Positions 16,103-24,982 of a DNA stretch of 64,000 nt are shown here, piece by piece. Both the position numbers and the translations under genes were made by a program. This stretch comes from Chania multitudinisentens RB-25 (GTDB lineage: Bacteria > Pseudomonadota > Gammaproteobacteria > Enterobacterales > Enterobacteriaceae), in assembly GCF_000520015.2 (NCBI RefSeq), contig NZ_CP007044.2, positions 1,550,001-1,614,000 on the forward strand, given 5' to 3'. The notes under the pieces are model-generated. The model did not search any database. It had not been told where the DNA came from and saw only the letters and a program-made list of their open reading frames with translations. Within the stretch, counting starts at the first letter, position 1; each line of letters starts with the position of its first letter.

Positions 16103-16732
16103 ATGTTTAAACGTTTACTGATGGTTGCGCTGTTGGTGCTGGCACCGCAGGTCTTTGCGGTCGATCAGACCAATCCTTACAGCCTGATGCAGGATGCCGC
16201 AGAGAAAACCTTCACACACCTGACAAATGAGCAGTCCAAAATCAGGCAAGACCCCAACTATCTGCGCACTATTGTGCATCAGGAACTGATGCCGTTTGTG
16301 CAGGTGAAATATGCCGGTGCTCTGGTGCTGGGCCGTTATTACAAAGAGGCTACTCCGGCGCAGCGTGAGGCTTATTTCACCGCTTTCCAAGCTTATCTGG
16401 AGCAGGCTTATGGCCAGGCACTGGCGATGTATCATGGGCAAACTTACCAGATTGAGCCTGCTCAACCGATAGGTGATGCAGATATTGTCGCTATCCGTGT
16501 GACAATCCTCGATAACGGTGGCCGCCCGCCAGTGCGCCTGGATTTCCAATGGCGCAAAAACAGCAAGACGGGTTATTGGCAGGCATATGACATGATCGCC
16601 GAAGGCGTCAGCATGATTACCACTAAACAGAATGAGTGGGCGTCGATCCTGCGTACCAAAGGCATTGACGGTTTGACTCAACTGTTGCAGTCGGCAGCGC
16701 AGCAGCCGATTACTTTGGATAAAAAAAGCTGA
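16103..16732 (+). CDS. mlaC: Periplasmic phospholipid-binding protein MlaC
   Basis: A 209-aa protein with a signal peptide cleaved after QVFA (~residue 19), then the MlaC/Ttg2D fold with the conserved MPFVQVKYAGALVLGRYY segment. It ferries phospholipids between MlaA at the outer membrane and MlaFEDB. AGAGGGAAGC precedes the ATG. Its stop overlaps the mlaB start by one base. Confidence 0.96.
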   Translation: MFKRLLMVALLVLAPQVFAVDQTNPYSLMQDAAEKTFTHLTNEQSKIRQDPNYLRTIVHQELMPFVQVKYAGALVLGRYYKEATPAQREAYFTAFQAYLEQAYGQALAMYHGQTYQIEPAQPIGDADIVAIRVTILDNGGRPPVRLDFQWRKNSKTGYWQAYDMIAEGVSMITTKQNEWASILRTKGIDGLTQLLQSAAQQPITLDKKS

Positions 16733-17034
16733 TGGCTGAGGGGCTGAATTGGGAGTCACAACAGCAACGGTTGATCCTGCGTGGCGAACTTACGCGGGAA
16801 ACATTGCTGCCCCTGTGGCAACAACGTGAGGCGCTGATGGTGGATAAAACCAGCATTGACGTGGCGCAGTTGCAGCGTGTTGACTCTTCTGGCCTGGCAT
16901 TGCTGTTGCATTTACGTGAGCAGCAGCGCCAGCAGGGTGTAGCGTTAACCATTTCCGGTGCGACAGAGCGGCTGAAAACGTTGATTACGCTTTATAATCT
17001 GCAAGCGATAATGCCTGCGGATACCGTCAGTTAG
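16732..17034 (+). CDS. mlaB: STAS-domain subunit MlaB
   Basis: A 100-aa cytoplasmic STAS-domain protein; DVAQLQRVDSSGLALLLHL is the conserved STAS core. It binds MlaF and is required for assembly and activity of the transporter. The start overlaps the mlaC stop (TGATGG), which indicates coupling. It is the last gene of the mla operon before a probable terminator. Confidence 0.95.
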   Translation: MAEGLNWESQQQRLILRGELTRETLLPLWQQREALMVDKTSIDVAQLQRVDSSGLALLLHLREQQRQQGVALTISGATERLKTLITLYNLQAIMPADTVS

Positions 17035-17067
17035 CCAAATTTAGGTTGGCTGTGGGGGAAGTACGCT

Positions 17068-17098
17068 GAAGCTCCTGTTATTCAGGGGCTTCTTCTTT
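17068..17098 (+). terminator. Rho-independent terminator after mlaB
   Basis: Stem GAAGCTCCTG / CAGGGGCTTC around a TTATT loop, followed by TTCTTT. A shorter hairpin AGCCAA/TTGGCT lies just before it (17034-17051). Confidence 0.6.
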
Positions 17099-17276
17099 AA
17101 GTTTAAGAAAGTGCTGGATTCCACTAAAATACGAAGCCGTGTCCTGTAATTGCTCCAGCCCTGAAAGCCCGCGTTGTGCTATGTTTTCCCTCCGCTTTGA
17201 TGTTGTGATGGCATCGTGGTTAATCGTGGGGCACCACTGGGCTAATGATGATCCTTTTGATACAGAACTGGATACT

Positions 17277-17531
17277 ATGGAAAATAGTGAAATTAAAGAT
17301 GTACTGATGCGAGCATTGGTACTGGATGAAGTGCATGTGACCGGCGATGGCAGCCACTTCCAGGTTATTGTGGTTGGTGAACTGTTTGCCACCTTGAGCC
17401 GTGTCAAAAAACAGCAAACGGTCTATGCGCCGCTGATGGAATACATCGCGGACAACCGCATTCATGCTTTGTCGATCAAAACATACACGCCGGAAGAGTG
17501 GCGGCGGGATCGCAAACTTAACGGATTTTAA
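17277..17531 (+). CDS. ibaG: BolA-family protein IbaG
   Basis: An 84-aa BolA-like protein beginning MENSEIKDVLMRAL and ending RDRKLNGF, collinear with E. coli IbaG. The conserved histidines (DEVHVTGDGSHFQV) and IHALSIKTYTPEEW define the family, which binds [2Fe-2S] with monothiol glutaredoxin Grx4. The start at 17277 gives the E. coli length. It lies 54 bases before murA, probably in one transcription unit with it. Confidence 0.95.
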   Translation: MENSEIKDVLMRALVLDEVHVTGDGSHFQVIVVGELFATLSRVKKQQTVYAPLMEYIADNRIHALSIKTYTPEEWRRDRKLNGF

Positions 17532-17585
17532 GGCTGTTTGCCCTACAAGGCAGGCCGCTTAGAACCAATAACAGAGAAGAGTTAA

Positions 17586-18845
17586 ATGGATAAATTTCGT
17601 GTGCAGGGCCGGACCCGTTTAAGCGGGGAAGTGACCATTTCTGGGGCGAAGAATGCAGCCCTGCCGATCCTGTTCGCCGCGTTGCTGGCGGAAGAGCCTG
17701 TAGAGTTACAGAATGTCCCGAAGTTAAAGGACATTGACACGACCATCAAATTACTCAACCAGTTAGGCACTAAAATCGAGCGTAATGGCTCGGTGTTTGT
17801 TGATGCCAGTGAAGTGAATGAGTTTTGTGCGCCTTACGATCTGGTGAAAACCATGCGGGCATCCATCTGGGCCTTGGGGCCATTGGTGGCACGTTTTGGC
17901 CGTGGTCAGGTTTCGCTGCCTGGTGGTTGTGCCATTGGCGCACGCCCGGTTGATTTACACATTACCGGCCTGGAGCAACTGGGCGCTGAAATCAGGCTGG
18001 AAGAGGGCTACGTCAAGGCTTCCGTAGATGGGCGTTTGAAAGGCGCACACATCGTGATGGATAAGGTCAGCGTAGGCGCGACCGTAACCATCATGAGTGC
18101 GGCAACTCTGGCAACGGGCACCACGATCATTGAAAACGCGGCGCGTGAACCCGAAATTGTTGATACTGCCGGCTTCCTCAACATGCTGGGAGCCAAAATC
18201 AGCGGTGCAGGCACCGATCGGATCACCATTGAAGGCGTTGAACGCTTGGGCGGCGGGGTTTATCGCGTATTGCCGGATCGTATCGAAACCGGTACGTTCC
18301 TGGTCGCTGCGGCGGTTTCCGGTGGCAAGGTGCTGTGCCGCAATACTCGCCCAGATACATTGGATGCGGTGTTGGCCAAGCTACGTGAAGCCGGGGCTGA
18401 TATCGAAGTCGGGGCTGACTGGATCCGTCTGGATATGCACGGCAAACGCCCGAAGGCGGTGACCGTGCGTACTGCCCCACATCCTGGTTTCCCAACCGAT
18501 ATGCAGGCGCAGTTCAGCTTGCTGAACCTGGTGGCGGAAGGAACCGGCGTGATCACCGAAACCATCTTCGAAAACCGTTTTATGCATGTCCCTGAGCTGA
18601 TTCGTATGGGCGCGCAGGCGGAGATTGAAAGCAATACTGTGATTTGCCACGGCGTTGAACAACTTTCCGGTGCACAGGTGATGGCGACGGATCTGCGTGC
18701 TTCTGCCAGCCTGGTTTTGGCGGGTTGCATTGCCGAAGGTGTGACTATTATTGACCGTATCTATCACATCGACCGTGGCTATGAGCGTATCGAGGATAAG
18801 CTGCGTGCGCTGGGGGCGAATATTGAACGCGTGAAAGGTGATTAA
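17586..18845 (+). CDS. murA: UDP-N-acetylglucosamine 1-carboxyvinyltransferase MurA
   Basis: A 419-aa enzyme identical in length to E. coli MurA. The catalytic cysteine sits in LPGGCAIGARPVDLH (~residue 115), and Lys22/Asn23 in SGAKNAALP. It transfers enolpyruvate from PEP to UDP-GlcNAc, the first committed step of peptidoglycan synthesis. The cysteine means the fosfomycin target residue is intact. GAAGAG lies upstream of the ATG. Confidence 0.98.
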   Translation: MDKFRVQGRTRLSGEVTISGAKNAALPILFAALLAEEPVELQNVPKLKDIDTTIKLLNQLGTKIERNGSVFVDASEVNEFCAPYDLVKTMRASIWALGPLVARFGRGQVSLPGGCAIGARPVDLHITGLEQLGAEIRLEEGYVKASVDGRLKGAHIVMDKVSVGATVTIMSAATLATGTTIIENAAREPEIVDTAGFLNMLGAKISGAGTDRITIEGVERLGGGVYRVLPDRIETGTFLVAAAVSGGKVLCRNTRPDTLDAVLAKLREAGADIEVGADWIRLDMHGKRPKAVTVRTAPHPGFPTDMQAQFSLLNLVAEGTGVITETIFENRFMHVPELIRMGAQAEIESNTVICHGVEQLSGAQVMATDLRASASLVLAGCIAEGVTIIDRIYHIDRGYERIEDKLRALGANIERVKGD

Positions 18846-18879
18846 CGGCGGGTGACTGGCTGTTTGCTGCTAGCAGAGA

Positions 18880-18905
18880 AAAAATCCCGCTTTGTCGGGA
18901 TTTTT
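18880..18905. terminator. Bidirectional terminator between murA and degS
   Basis: AAAAATCCCG / CGGGATTTTT around a CTTTGT loop, symmetrical with A-run and T-run, so it can serve both convergent genes. Confidence 0.85.
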
Positions 18906-18909
18906 CATT

Positions 18910-19968
18910 TCAGTTGTTATCTTCCGGGAATTCTCCCACGGTCATCTTTAGCGTCAGGCGTTGGCCATCACGCAAGACCACGACAGGGATCTCGGTGCCT
19001 GGGCGGATTTCTGCCACCTGATCCATAGTTTCCAGCACGGCAACCGCCGGTTTGTTATTGACATTGATAATGATGTCATTGATTTCGAAACCCGCGCTAG
19101 CGGCAGGCCCGGTGGGAGTGATCTCGGTGATGACAATGCCTTGCAGGCGATCAATCCCGGTATTGGATGTGCGTACCGGAATGATTTCTTTCCCCTGAAT
19201 GCCAAAGTAACCACGGATCACGCGGCCATCGCGGATCAGCTTATCCATGATCTTGGTTGCCAGTTCCGTAGGAATGGCAAAACCCAAACCTTCGGGGGTT
19301 TCCCCATCGGTGATTTTGTCGTAAGTGAGAGTATTGATCCCCATCAATTCACCCAGTGAATTGACCAGTGCTCCGCCGGAGTTGCCACGGTTGATGGAGG
19401 CGTCGGTTTGCAGGAAAGTTTGCCGCCCGGTGGTGCTCAAGCTGATGCGGCCGGTGGCACTGATAATCCCTTGAGTGACGGTTTGCCCCAGATTGTAAGG
19501 ATTGCCGATCGCCAGCACCACATCACCGATGTGGGCCGGGCGTTGCGTATTGATCGGGATTACGGGCAAATTACCGGGATCAATTTTCAATACCGCCAAA
19601 TCGGTCAGGCTATCAGAACCGACCAGCAGCGCCTCATAACGGCGGCCATCCTGTAGGACGACGGTAATCTGCTGAGCATCTTTGATCACATGGCGATTGG
19701 TAATGATGTAACCACGTTCATTCATGATCACACCGGAACCCAGCGAAAGTACGTTGGTTGCACCGCTCATGTTACGGTTATAGATATTCACAACGGCAGG
19801 GGCCGCGCGGCGCACGCCAGTATTGTAGCTGGCGGGGATTTCATCGCGGGTACTATCCGGTTTGCTGGCAAAAATATTATTGGAAGAGCGCAATACGGGC
19901 AGAATAGCCAACAATAAGCCAGCGACAATCAAACCAATAATAATCGAACGAAAAAGCTTAGCAAACAT
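18910..19968 (-). CDS. degS: Outer-membrane-stress sensor protease DegS
   Basis: A 352-aa HtrA-family serine protease anchored by one N-terminal helix (IIIGLIVAGLLLAILPVL). The catalytic triad is visible as His in TNRHVIKD, Asp in LTDLAVLKI and Ser in NRGNSGGALV; a single PDZ domain follows (~250-345). Misfolded porin C termini bind the PDZ and activate cleavage of the anti-sigma factor RseA, which releases sigma-E. It lies downstream of degQ on the same strand but separated by a hairpin. Confidence 0.97.
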   Translation of the reverse strand: MFAKLFRSIIIGLIVAGLLLAILPVLRSSNNIFASKPDSTRDEIPASYNTGVRRAAPAVVNIYNRNMSGATNVLSLGSGVIMNERGYIITNRHVIKDAQQITVVLQDGRRYEALLVGSDSLTDLAVLKIDPGNLPVIPINTQRPAHIGDVVLAIGNPYNLGQTVTQGIISATGRISLSTTGRQTFLQTDASINRGNSGGALVNSLGELMGINTLTYDKITDGETPEGLGFAIPTELATKIMDKLIRDGRVIRGYFGIQGKEIIPVRTSNTGIDRLQGIVITEITPTGPAASAGFEINDIIINVNNKPAVAVLETMDQVAEIRPGTEIPVVVLRDGQRLTLKMTVGEFPEDNN

Positions 19969-20016
19969 GGAGTTTTAGTCTGCGAAAGAGAAGATAAAAG
20001 GAGGATAGCATGAGTT

Positions 20017-20050
20017 AACCGGGCGCAGTATGCCACTGAGCCCGGTTTTT
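20017..20050. terminator. Hairpin between degQ and degS
   Basis: AACCGGGC / GCCCGGTT with a 15-base loop, followed by TTT on the plus strand. For the minus-strand degQ transcript there is no good T-run, so it may act as an attenuator or RNA-stability structure rather than a full stop. Confidence 0.5.
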
Positions 20051-20057
20051 AAAGAAA

Positions 20058-21431
20058 TTAACGCAGCAGTAGATAAATGTTTTCGCCGCCACGCACAATA
20101 TTAAGTGCTGCCACGGTTGGCTTGGCATCAAGCTGTTTACGCAATGCGCTAATGCTTTCTGTCCGTTCGCGGTTAATGCCGATGATTACATCCCCTTTCT
20201 GCAAACCGATCTGAGCAGCTGGCGTTCCTTTCTCAACATTTTCAATTTTCACGCCTTTGTCGCCGTTTGGCAGCGCACTGTTACTGAGTGAAGCACCTTG
20301 CAGTGAGGGAGAAAGCGTTTCGGCGTTAGTGGTGGCATTTTCGCTGTTATCCAGGGTTACCGAAACATCCATCGGTTTCCCTTCACGCAGCAGCCCTACC
20401 TTGATGGTGGTGCCCGGTGGCGTCGTACCGACTTTAGCGCGCAATTCGGCAAAACTGTTGATCGGTTTACCTTCAATGGAAACCAGAATATCGCCTGCTT
20501 TGATACCGGCTTTCGCGGCTGCGGATTTCGGCAGAACTTCGCTAACAAAGGCACCGCGCTGTACGTCAGTATTAAAGGCTTTCCCTATATCGGCGGTCAT
20601 TTCGCTGCCTTTGATCCCTAATAGGCCGCGTTTGACTTCGCCAAACTCAATCAATTGCTGGCTCAAACTTTGCACCATATTGCTTGGGATCGCAAAACCG
20701 ATACCAATGTTGCCACCGCCTGGTGCCAGGATCGCCGTGTTGATACCGATCAGTTCACCGTTGAGGTTCACCAAGGCACCACCGGAATTACCGCGGTTGA
20801 TCGAAGCATCGGTCTGAATGAAGTTTTCCAGCCCTTCCAGATTCAGGCCGCTACGGCCCAGCGCAGAGATAATGCCGGAGGTGGCAGTTTGACCAAGGCC
20901 GAAGGGGTTACCGACGGCCACGGCGAAGTCACCCACCCGCAGTTTGTCGGAGTCTGCCATTTTAACGGCGGTCAGATTTTTGGCATCGCTTACCTGTAGT
21001 AGAGCAATGTCGGATTGTTCGTCACGGCCAATCAGTTTGGCATCGTATTCACGGCCATCATTGAGCTGGATGCTGATCTTATCGGCGTTATTGATAACGT
21101 GATTGTTGGTGAGAATATAACCTTTCTCCACATCAATAATAACGCCTGAACCCAATCCCTCAAAAGGGCGTGAATTTGGCTGTTGTGATGGCATATTGGG
21201 GCCGAAGAAGAATTTAAACTCCTCCGGTAACTGCTGGCGCTGCTGTATCTGAGTGCCCTCTACACGCACGCTCACTACGGCAGGCAGGACTTTTTCCAGC
21301 ATCGGTGCCAGGCTTGGCAGCGGCTGCCCTTCAACGGCAACCGGCATCACTGCGTTGGCTGTGGGTACAGAAGTGAGCGTCAGGCTAATGCTCATGGCTA
21401 ATGCGCTAAGAATTAATGACTTTTTCTTCAT
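20058..21431 (-). CDS. degQ: Periplasmic serine endoprotease DegQ
   Basis: A 457-aa HtrA protease with a cleavable signal peptide (MKKKSLILSALAMSISLTL to the ANA site), catalytic His in TNNHVINNA, Asp in SDIALLQV, Ser in NRGNSGGALV, and two PDZ domains (~255-345 and ~365-455). It degrades or chaperones misfolded periplasmic proteins. DegP is similar, but the adjacency to degS and the short loop LA favour DegQ. I chose the ATG at 21431, where the signal peptide begins. Confidence 0.93.
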   Translation of the reverse strand: MKKKSLILSALAMSISLTLTSVPTANAVMPVAVEGQPLPSLAPMLEKVLPAVVSVRVEGTQIQQRQQLPEEFKFFFGPNMPSQQPNSRPFEGLGSGVIIDVEKGYILTNNHVINNADKISIQLNDGREYDAKLIGRDEQSDIALLQVSDAKNLTAVKMADSDKLRVGDFAVAVGNPFGLGQTATSGIISALGRSGLNLEGLENFIQTDASINRGNSGGALVNLNGELIGINTAILAPGGGNIGIGFAIPSNMVQSLSQQLIEFGEVKRGLLGIKGSEMTADIGKAFNTDVQRGAFVSEVLPKSAAAKAGIKAGDILVSIEGKPINSFAELRAKVGTTPPGTTIKVGLLREGKPMDVSVTLDNSENATTNAETLSPSLQGASLSNSALPNGDKGVKIENVEKGTPAAQIGLQKGDVIIGINRERTESISALRKQLDAKPTVAALNIVRGGENIYLLLR

Positions 21432-21502
21432 TGATAATAACTCTCTCAATACCTGCCGATGAAATTCTGATGATAAAGCAATAACAATATCATGGTGAGT
21501 GT

Positions 21503-21586
21503 ATACCCATCATACTCCAAGTTGCGGTGCATTGGCGTAGTGCTTGCCCTGGCTGAGCTTCCTGCAACTCAAGCTATTTAAGGTAT
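21503..21586. repeat. ATACCC-type dispersed repeat, copy 5
   Basis: An 84-base element from ATACCCATCATACTCCAAGT to AACTCAAGCTATTTAAGGTAT. Termini are ATACCC / AGGTAT, one mismatch from perfect. It lies upstream of degQ, so it may lie within or beside the degQ promoter region. Confidence 0.65.
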
Positions 21587-21668
21587 AAGACCGTGAATTT
21601 GCGCGAAAAGTTCATTTAATCGTCGGTGTTAAGAATAGCTCAGGCGTTGGGGAAGGGGCAGGAGGAAG

Positions 21669-21697
21669 CAAAAAAAACCCGCGGATGGCCCACGGGT
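21669..21697 (-). terminator. Terminator of zapG
   Basis: On the minus strand AACCCGTGGGCCATCCGCGGGTT is followed by a run of seven T. It lies 18 bases after the zapG stop. Confidence 0.75.
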
Positions 21698-21714
21698 TGA
21701 TGTAGATAAAGGGA

Positions 21715-22107
21715 TCAATCGCGCGGTGGCGCGCTGCGTAGTAAGCCGGATGCTCCTTCGGAATAGTCACGTGGCATTTCCACCGGAGCCTGATCGTTAT
21801 CCGCTTCGGTTAGACGATAGCGGAACGGGTTATCTTGTATCGGCAGGTCCGGCAACAGGTTGTTGGAGCTCTTCGCCATGTGCTGATACAACAAGCGATA
21901 GTCGCGTGCCATGTTATCCAGCAGTTCAGCACTGCGGGCAAAATGCCCAACCAGCTCTTGGCGGTATTCTTCAAGCTCGGTTTTGCTTTTATCCAACTCG
22001 TCTTGCAAGGCTTGTTGTTGACGTAATTTACGGTTCCCAAAACGCATCGCTACCGCACCAATCACGATACCGACGACCAAACCAATCAGCGCATACTCCC
22101 AGGTCAT
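21715..22107 (-). CDS. zapG: Cell-division protein ZapG (YhcB, DUF1043)
   Basis: A 130-aa protein: one N-terminal transmembrane helix (ALIGLVVGIVIGAVAMRF), then a coiled coil (~25-75) and a low-complexity C terminus ending SAPPRD. YhcB/ZapG links division and envelope synthesis in enterobacteria. It is divergent from zapE and upstream of degQ-degS, as in E. coli. Confidence 0.94.
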   Translation of the reverse strand: MTWEYALIGLVVGIVIGAVAMRFGNRKLRQQQALQDELDKSKTELEEYRQELVGHFARSAELLDNMARDYRLLYQHMAKSSNNLLPDLPIQDNPFRYRLTEADNDQAPVEMPRDYSEGASGLLRSAPPRD

Positions 22108-22339
22108 GATGACTCCTCTTTTGACTTCGTTGTTCCGCAGGGATTTTTTACTTAATAATATCCACTATAACCGTTAACCTTGTTCGAGTGGAATCCTGAT
22201 AAACCATTACCTGATGTTTATAGGGGGTTCTCGCTGGCCACAGCGCCGATAAATGTGGTGATCAGGGTGCGAAGCGGCACCAACACGCTGCGAAAATTGG
22301 CTAAATAAATTCTCAGAGTTCTTAGGGATCTTCGAATAA

Positions 22340-23467
22340 ATGCAGGCACAGTCACCATTATCTCGCTACCAGTGTGCGCTGGATGCGGGGGAATATCAGG
22401 CCGATGCGGTTCAGCGCCAGGCTATTACGCGGTTGGATCATATTTATCAGGCGTTGCTGCAAAGACCTGTTGCAGGTGCTGCTGCCGGTGGTTTACGTAG
22501 CGCATTCAGCCGCCTGTGGGGGAAAAACAGCCCAGCAGCGAATTCGCGGCCTGTTCAGGGGTTGTATATGTGGGGAGGGGTTGGCCGGGGCAAAACCTGG
22601 CTGATGGATACGTTTTTCCATAGTCTGCCTGGTGAACGTAAACTGCGGCTGCATTTCCATCGTTTTATGCTGCGGGTGCACGAAGAACTGACTGAATTAC
22701 AAGGGCAAGAAAACCCGTTAGAGATCATTGCAGATAGTTTCAAGACGCAGACCGACGTGCTGTGCTTCGATGAGTTTTTCGTCTCAGATATCACGGACGC
22801 GATGTTGCTGGCAACGCTGTTGCAGGCGCTGTTCGCACGTGGGATTACGTTGGTGGCCACCTCTAATATTCCGCCTGATAACCTCTATCATAATGGTTTA
22901 CAACGGGCACGATTCCTGCCGGCGATAGCGTTGATCAAGGAGTATTGTGACGTGATGAACGTTGATGCTGGTATTGATTACCGCTTGCGTACCCTGACAC
23001 AAGCGCATCTGTATCTGACGCCGCTCAATGAATCAACGCGGGAAACGATGGATCATATTTTCCTGAAGCTGGCGGGTAAAGTAGGAGATGAGGCTCCGGT
23101 GCTGCAAATCAATCATCGGCCCCTGCCAACCCTGCGTGCCGTGGATGGCGTGCTGGCTGTGGATTTCCATACTCTGTGCGAAGAAGCGCGCAGCCAGTTG
23201 GATTACATCGCCCTGTCGCGTTTATACCATAGTGTGATGTTGTATAATGTGCGCATTATGGGGCCGCTGAAAGAAAATACGGCTCGCCGTTTTTTGGCAT
23301 TGGTGGATGAGTTTTACGAACGCCATGTCAAACTGGTCATCGCGGCAGAAACATCAATGTTCGAAATTTATCAGGGTGAGCGGCTGAAATTTGAATTCCA
23401 ACGCTGCCTGTCACGGTTGCAGGAAATGCAGAGTGAAGAGTATCTGAAATTACCTCACTTGCCATAA
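22340..23467 (+). CDS. zapE: Cell-division ATPase ZapE (AFG1-like)
   Basis: A 375-aa AFG1-family P-loop ATPase. Walker A is GGVGRGKTWLMD (~75-86) and Walker B VLCFDEFFVSD (~137-147); the AFG1 signatures LFARGITLVATSNIPP and MLYNVRIM are present. ZapE acts on the Z-ring late in division and under oxygen-poor conditions. It is divergent from zapG and 290 bases upstream of rplM. Confidence 0.96.
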   Translation: MQAQSPLSRYQCALDAGEYQADAVQRQAITRLDHIYQALLQRPVAGAAAGGLRSAFSRLWGKNSPAANSRPVQGLYMWGGVGRGKTWLMDTFFHSLPGERKLRLHFHRFMLRVHEELTELQGQENPLEIIADSFKTQTDVLCFDEFFVSDITDAMLLATLLQALFARGITLVATSNIPPDNLYHNGLQRARFLPAIALIKEYCDVMNVDAGIDYRLRTLTQAHLYLTPLNESTRETMDHIFLKLAGKVGDEAPVLQINHRPLPTLRAVDGVLAVDFHTLCEEARSQLDYIALSRLYHSVMLYNVRIMGPLKENTARRFLALVDEFYERHVKLVIAAETSMFEIYQGERLKFEFQRCLSRLQEMQSEEYLKLPHLP

Positions 23468-23560
23468 ATTCGTCGTAATTTGCAGGTGGGGGATTCGCGT
23501 TTTGCCTGCCTGCAAGCTGGAGAGGTTTTAGGGGTAAATCCGTTTTTGCCACAAAAACTG

Positions 23561-23590
23561 TTCGACCTTTGTGGGCGACTTCTCTATAAT
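23561..23590 (+). promoter_or_regulatory. Candidate sigma-70 promoter of rplM-rpsI
   Basis: -35 TTCGAC (23561-23566) and a perfect -10 TATAAT (23585-23590) are separated by 18 bases. The start would fall near 23597, giving a ~160-base leader before rplM. In E. coli, L13 represses its own operon through the 5' leader; the leader here could do the same. Confidence 0.65.
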
Positions 23591-23757
23591 CCTGCGACCC
23601 CACGTTACAACAAAGTTTTTTTCCCAAAAACTTTATAGTGCCGGCAATGGCTATTCGAAGGGGTAGGTTTGCTGGACTTGATGGTCGTGTGAGCCTCAAC
23701 TGTTTTCCAGCGTTGGGTGAACACCTGCGTGTAACTAAATTATTGGGTAAGCTTTTA

Positions 23758-24186
23758 ATGAAAACTTTTACAGCTAAACCAGAAACCGTAAAACGCGACT
23801 GGTATGTTGTTGATGCAGACGGTAAAACTTTAGGCCGTCTCGCTACTGAACTGGCTCGTCGCCTGCGCGGCAAGCATAAAGCGGAATACACCCCGCACGT
23901 TGATACCGGTGATTACATCATCGTTCTGAACGCAGAAAAAGTTGCTGTTACCGGCAACAAGCGTAACGACAAGATGTACTACCGCTACACCGGTTACGTC
24001 GGTGGTCTGAAAGAAGCGACCTTTGAAGAGATGATTGCTCGCCATCCTGAGCGTGTGATTGAAATCGCGGTTAAAGGCATGCTGCCGAAGGGCCCGCTGG
24101 GTCGTGCAATGTACCGTAAACTGAAAGTTTACGCGGGCAATGAGCACAATCACGCGGCACAGCAACCGCAAGTTCTGGACATTTAA
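23758..24186 (+). CDS. rplM: 50S ribosomal protein L13
   Basis: A 142-aa protein beginning MKTFTAKPETVKRDWYVV, identical in length to E. coli L13. The start was set at 23758; the frame is open 40 codons upstream, but that part belongs to the leader. It binds 23S rRNA early in 50S assembly. rpsI follows after 15 bases. Confidence 0.98.
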   Translation: MKTFTAKPETVKRDWYVVDADGKTLGRLATELARRLRGKHKAEYTPHVDTGDYIIVLNAEKVAVTGNKRNDKMYYRYTGYVGGLKEATFEEMIARHPERVIEIAVKGMLPKGPLGRAMYRKLKVYAGNEHNHAAQQPQVLDI

Positions 24187-24201
24187 TCGGGATTATAGGC
24201 A

Positions 24202-24594
24202 ATGGCTGAAAATCAATACTACGGCACTGGTCGCCGCAAAAGCTCCGCCGCTCGCGTTTTCATCAAGCCGGGCAACGGTAATATCGTTATCAACCAGCGC
24301 AGCCTGGAACAGTACTTCGGTCGCGAAACTGCCCGCATGGTAGTTCGTCAGCCGCTGGAACTGGTCGACATGGTTGGCAAACTGGATCTGTACATCACCG
24401 TTAAGGGTGGTGGTATCTCCGGTCAAGCTGGCGCTATCCGTCACGGTATCACCCGTGCACTGATGGAGTATGACGAAACTCTGCGTGGCGAACTGCGTAA
24501 AGCAGGCTTCGTTACTCGTGACGCTCGTCAGGTTGAACGTAAGAAAGTCGGTCTGCGTAAAGCACGTCGCCGTCCACAGTTCTCCAAGCGTTAA
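24202..24594 (+). CDS. rpsI: 30S ribosomal protein S9
   Basis: A 130-aa protein ending in the universally conserved KARRRPQFSKR, whose last arginine contacts the P-site tRNA anticodon loop. It begins MAENQYYGTGRRKSSAARV. It is co-transcribed with rplM and followed by a strong terminator. Confidence 0.98.
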   Translation: MAENQYYGTGRRKSSAARVFIKPGNGNIVINQRSLEQYFGRETARMVVRQPLELVDMVGKLDLYITVKGGGISGQAGAIRHGITRALMEYDETLRGELRKAGFVTRDARQVERKKVGLRKARRRPQFSKR

Positions 24595-24624
24595 TCTTTG
24601 CTGCCTCGGCAGTGCGGTTTACGC

Positions 24625-24653
24625 AAAAACCCGGTGTTTCACCGGGTTTTTTT
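24625..24653 (+). terminator. Terminator of rplM-rpsI
   Basis: AACCCGGT / ACCGGGTT stem with a short loop, followed by TTTTTTT. Confidence 0.9.
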
Positions 24654-24887
24654 ATGCCTGAAATTTTCGTCAGTGCTTTGAAAATAGGTGGCATGAAGAC
24701 AATTCAACAGGAAATCGCCGCTGGGTTCCCACAAAACAATCAGAATCTGGTAGACTACCACCCACTTTTGCGCCTGTTCGCTGTGCAGTTGCTGTCAGCC
24801 TATCTCCGAGGCCGGTTTTTATGACCTCGGGTTTGCCTGTGTGCTGCTGGCTTGGGGTCAAGATTATTCAGGATAGCAGCCTGAGAG

Positions 24888-24938
24888 ACCCAATAGATTT
24901 CAAATTGCGGTAAAGTTACGGTTTGAAAGACGATGGGA
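24888..24938. repeat. Degenerate ATACCC-type repeat before sspA
   Basis: ACCCAATAGATTTCAAATTG is opposed to TTTGAAAGACGATGGG in inverted orientation around TAAAGTTACGG. The left arm matches copy 1 (ACCCAATGGATTTCAAGTTG) at 18 of 20 bases. The outer AT of each terminus has been lost. Confidence 0.45.
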
Positions 24939-24982
24939 AGTTGGCTATTCGCAGTATTTTCTAGATAAACTTGGAGGTTTTC

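Larger units (their letters stand above)
24595..24982. promoter_or_regulatory. rpsI-sspA intergenic region
   Basis: This 388-base gap holds the rpsI terminator (24625-24653), a CCGAGG/CCTCGG hairpin (24806-24840) and a degenerate ATACCC-type repeat (24888-24938) just before sspA. The sspA promoter should lie here; TGGTAGACT near 24749 could be an extended -10, but this is weak. Confidence 0.4.

Noticed and set aside
20058..21431. degP instead of degQ
   Set aside because: Adjacency to degS and zapG and the overall length fit degQ; degP lies elsewhere in enterobacteria.
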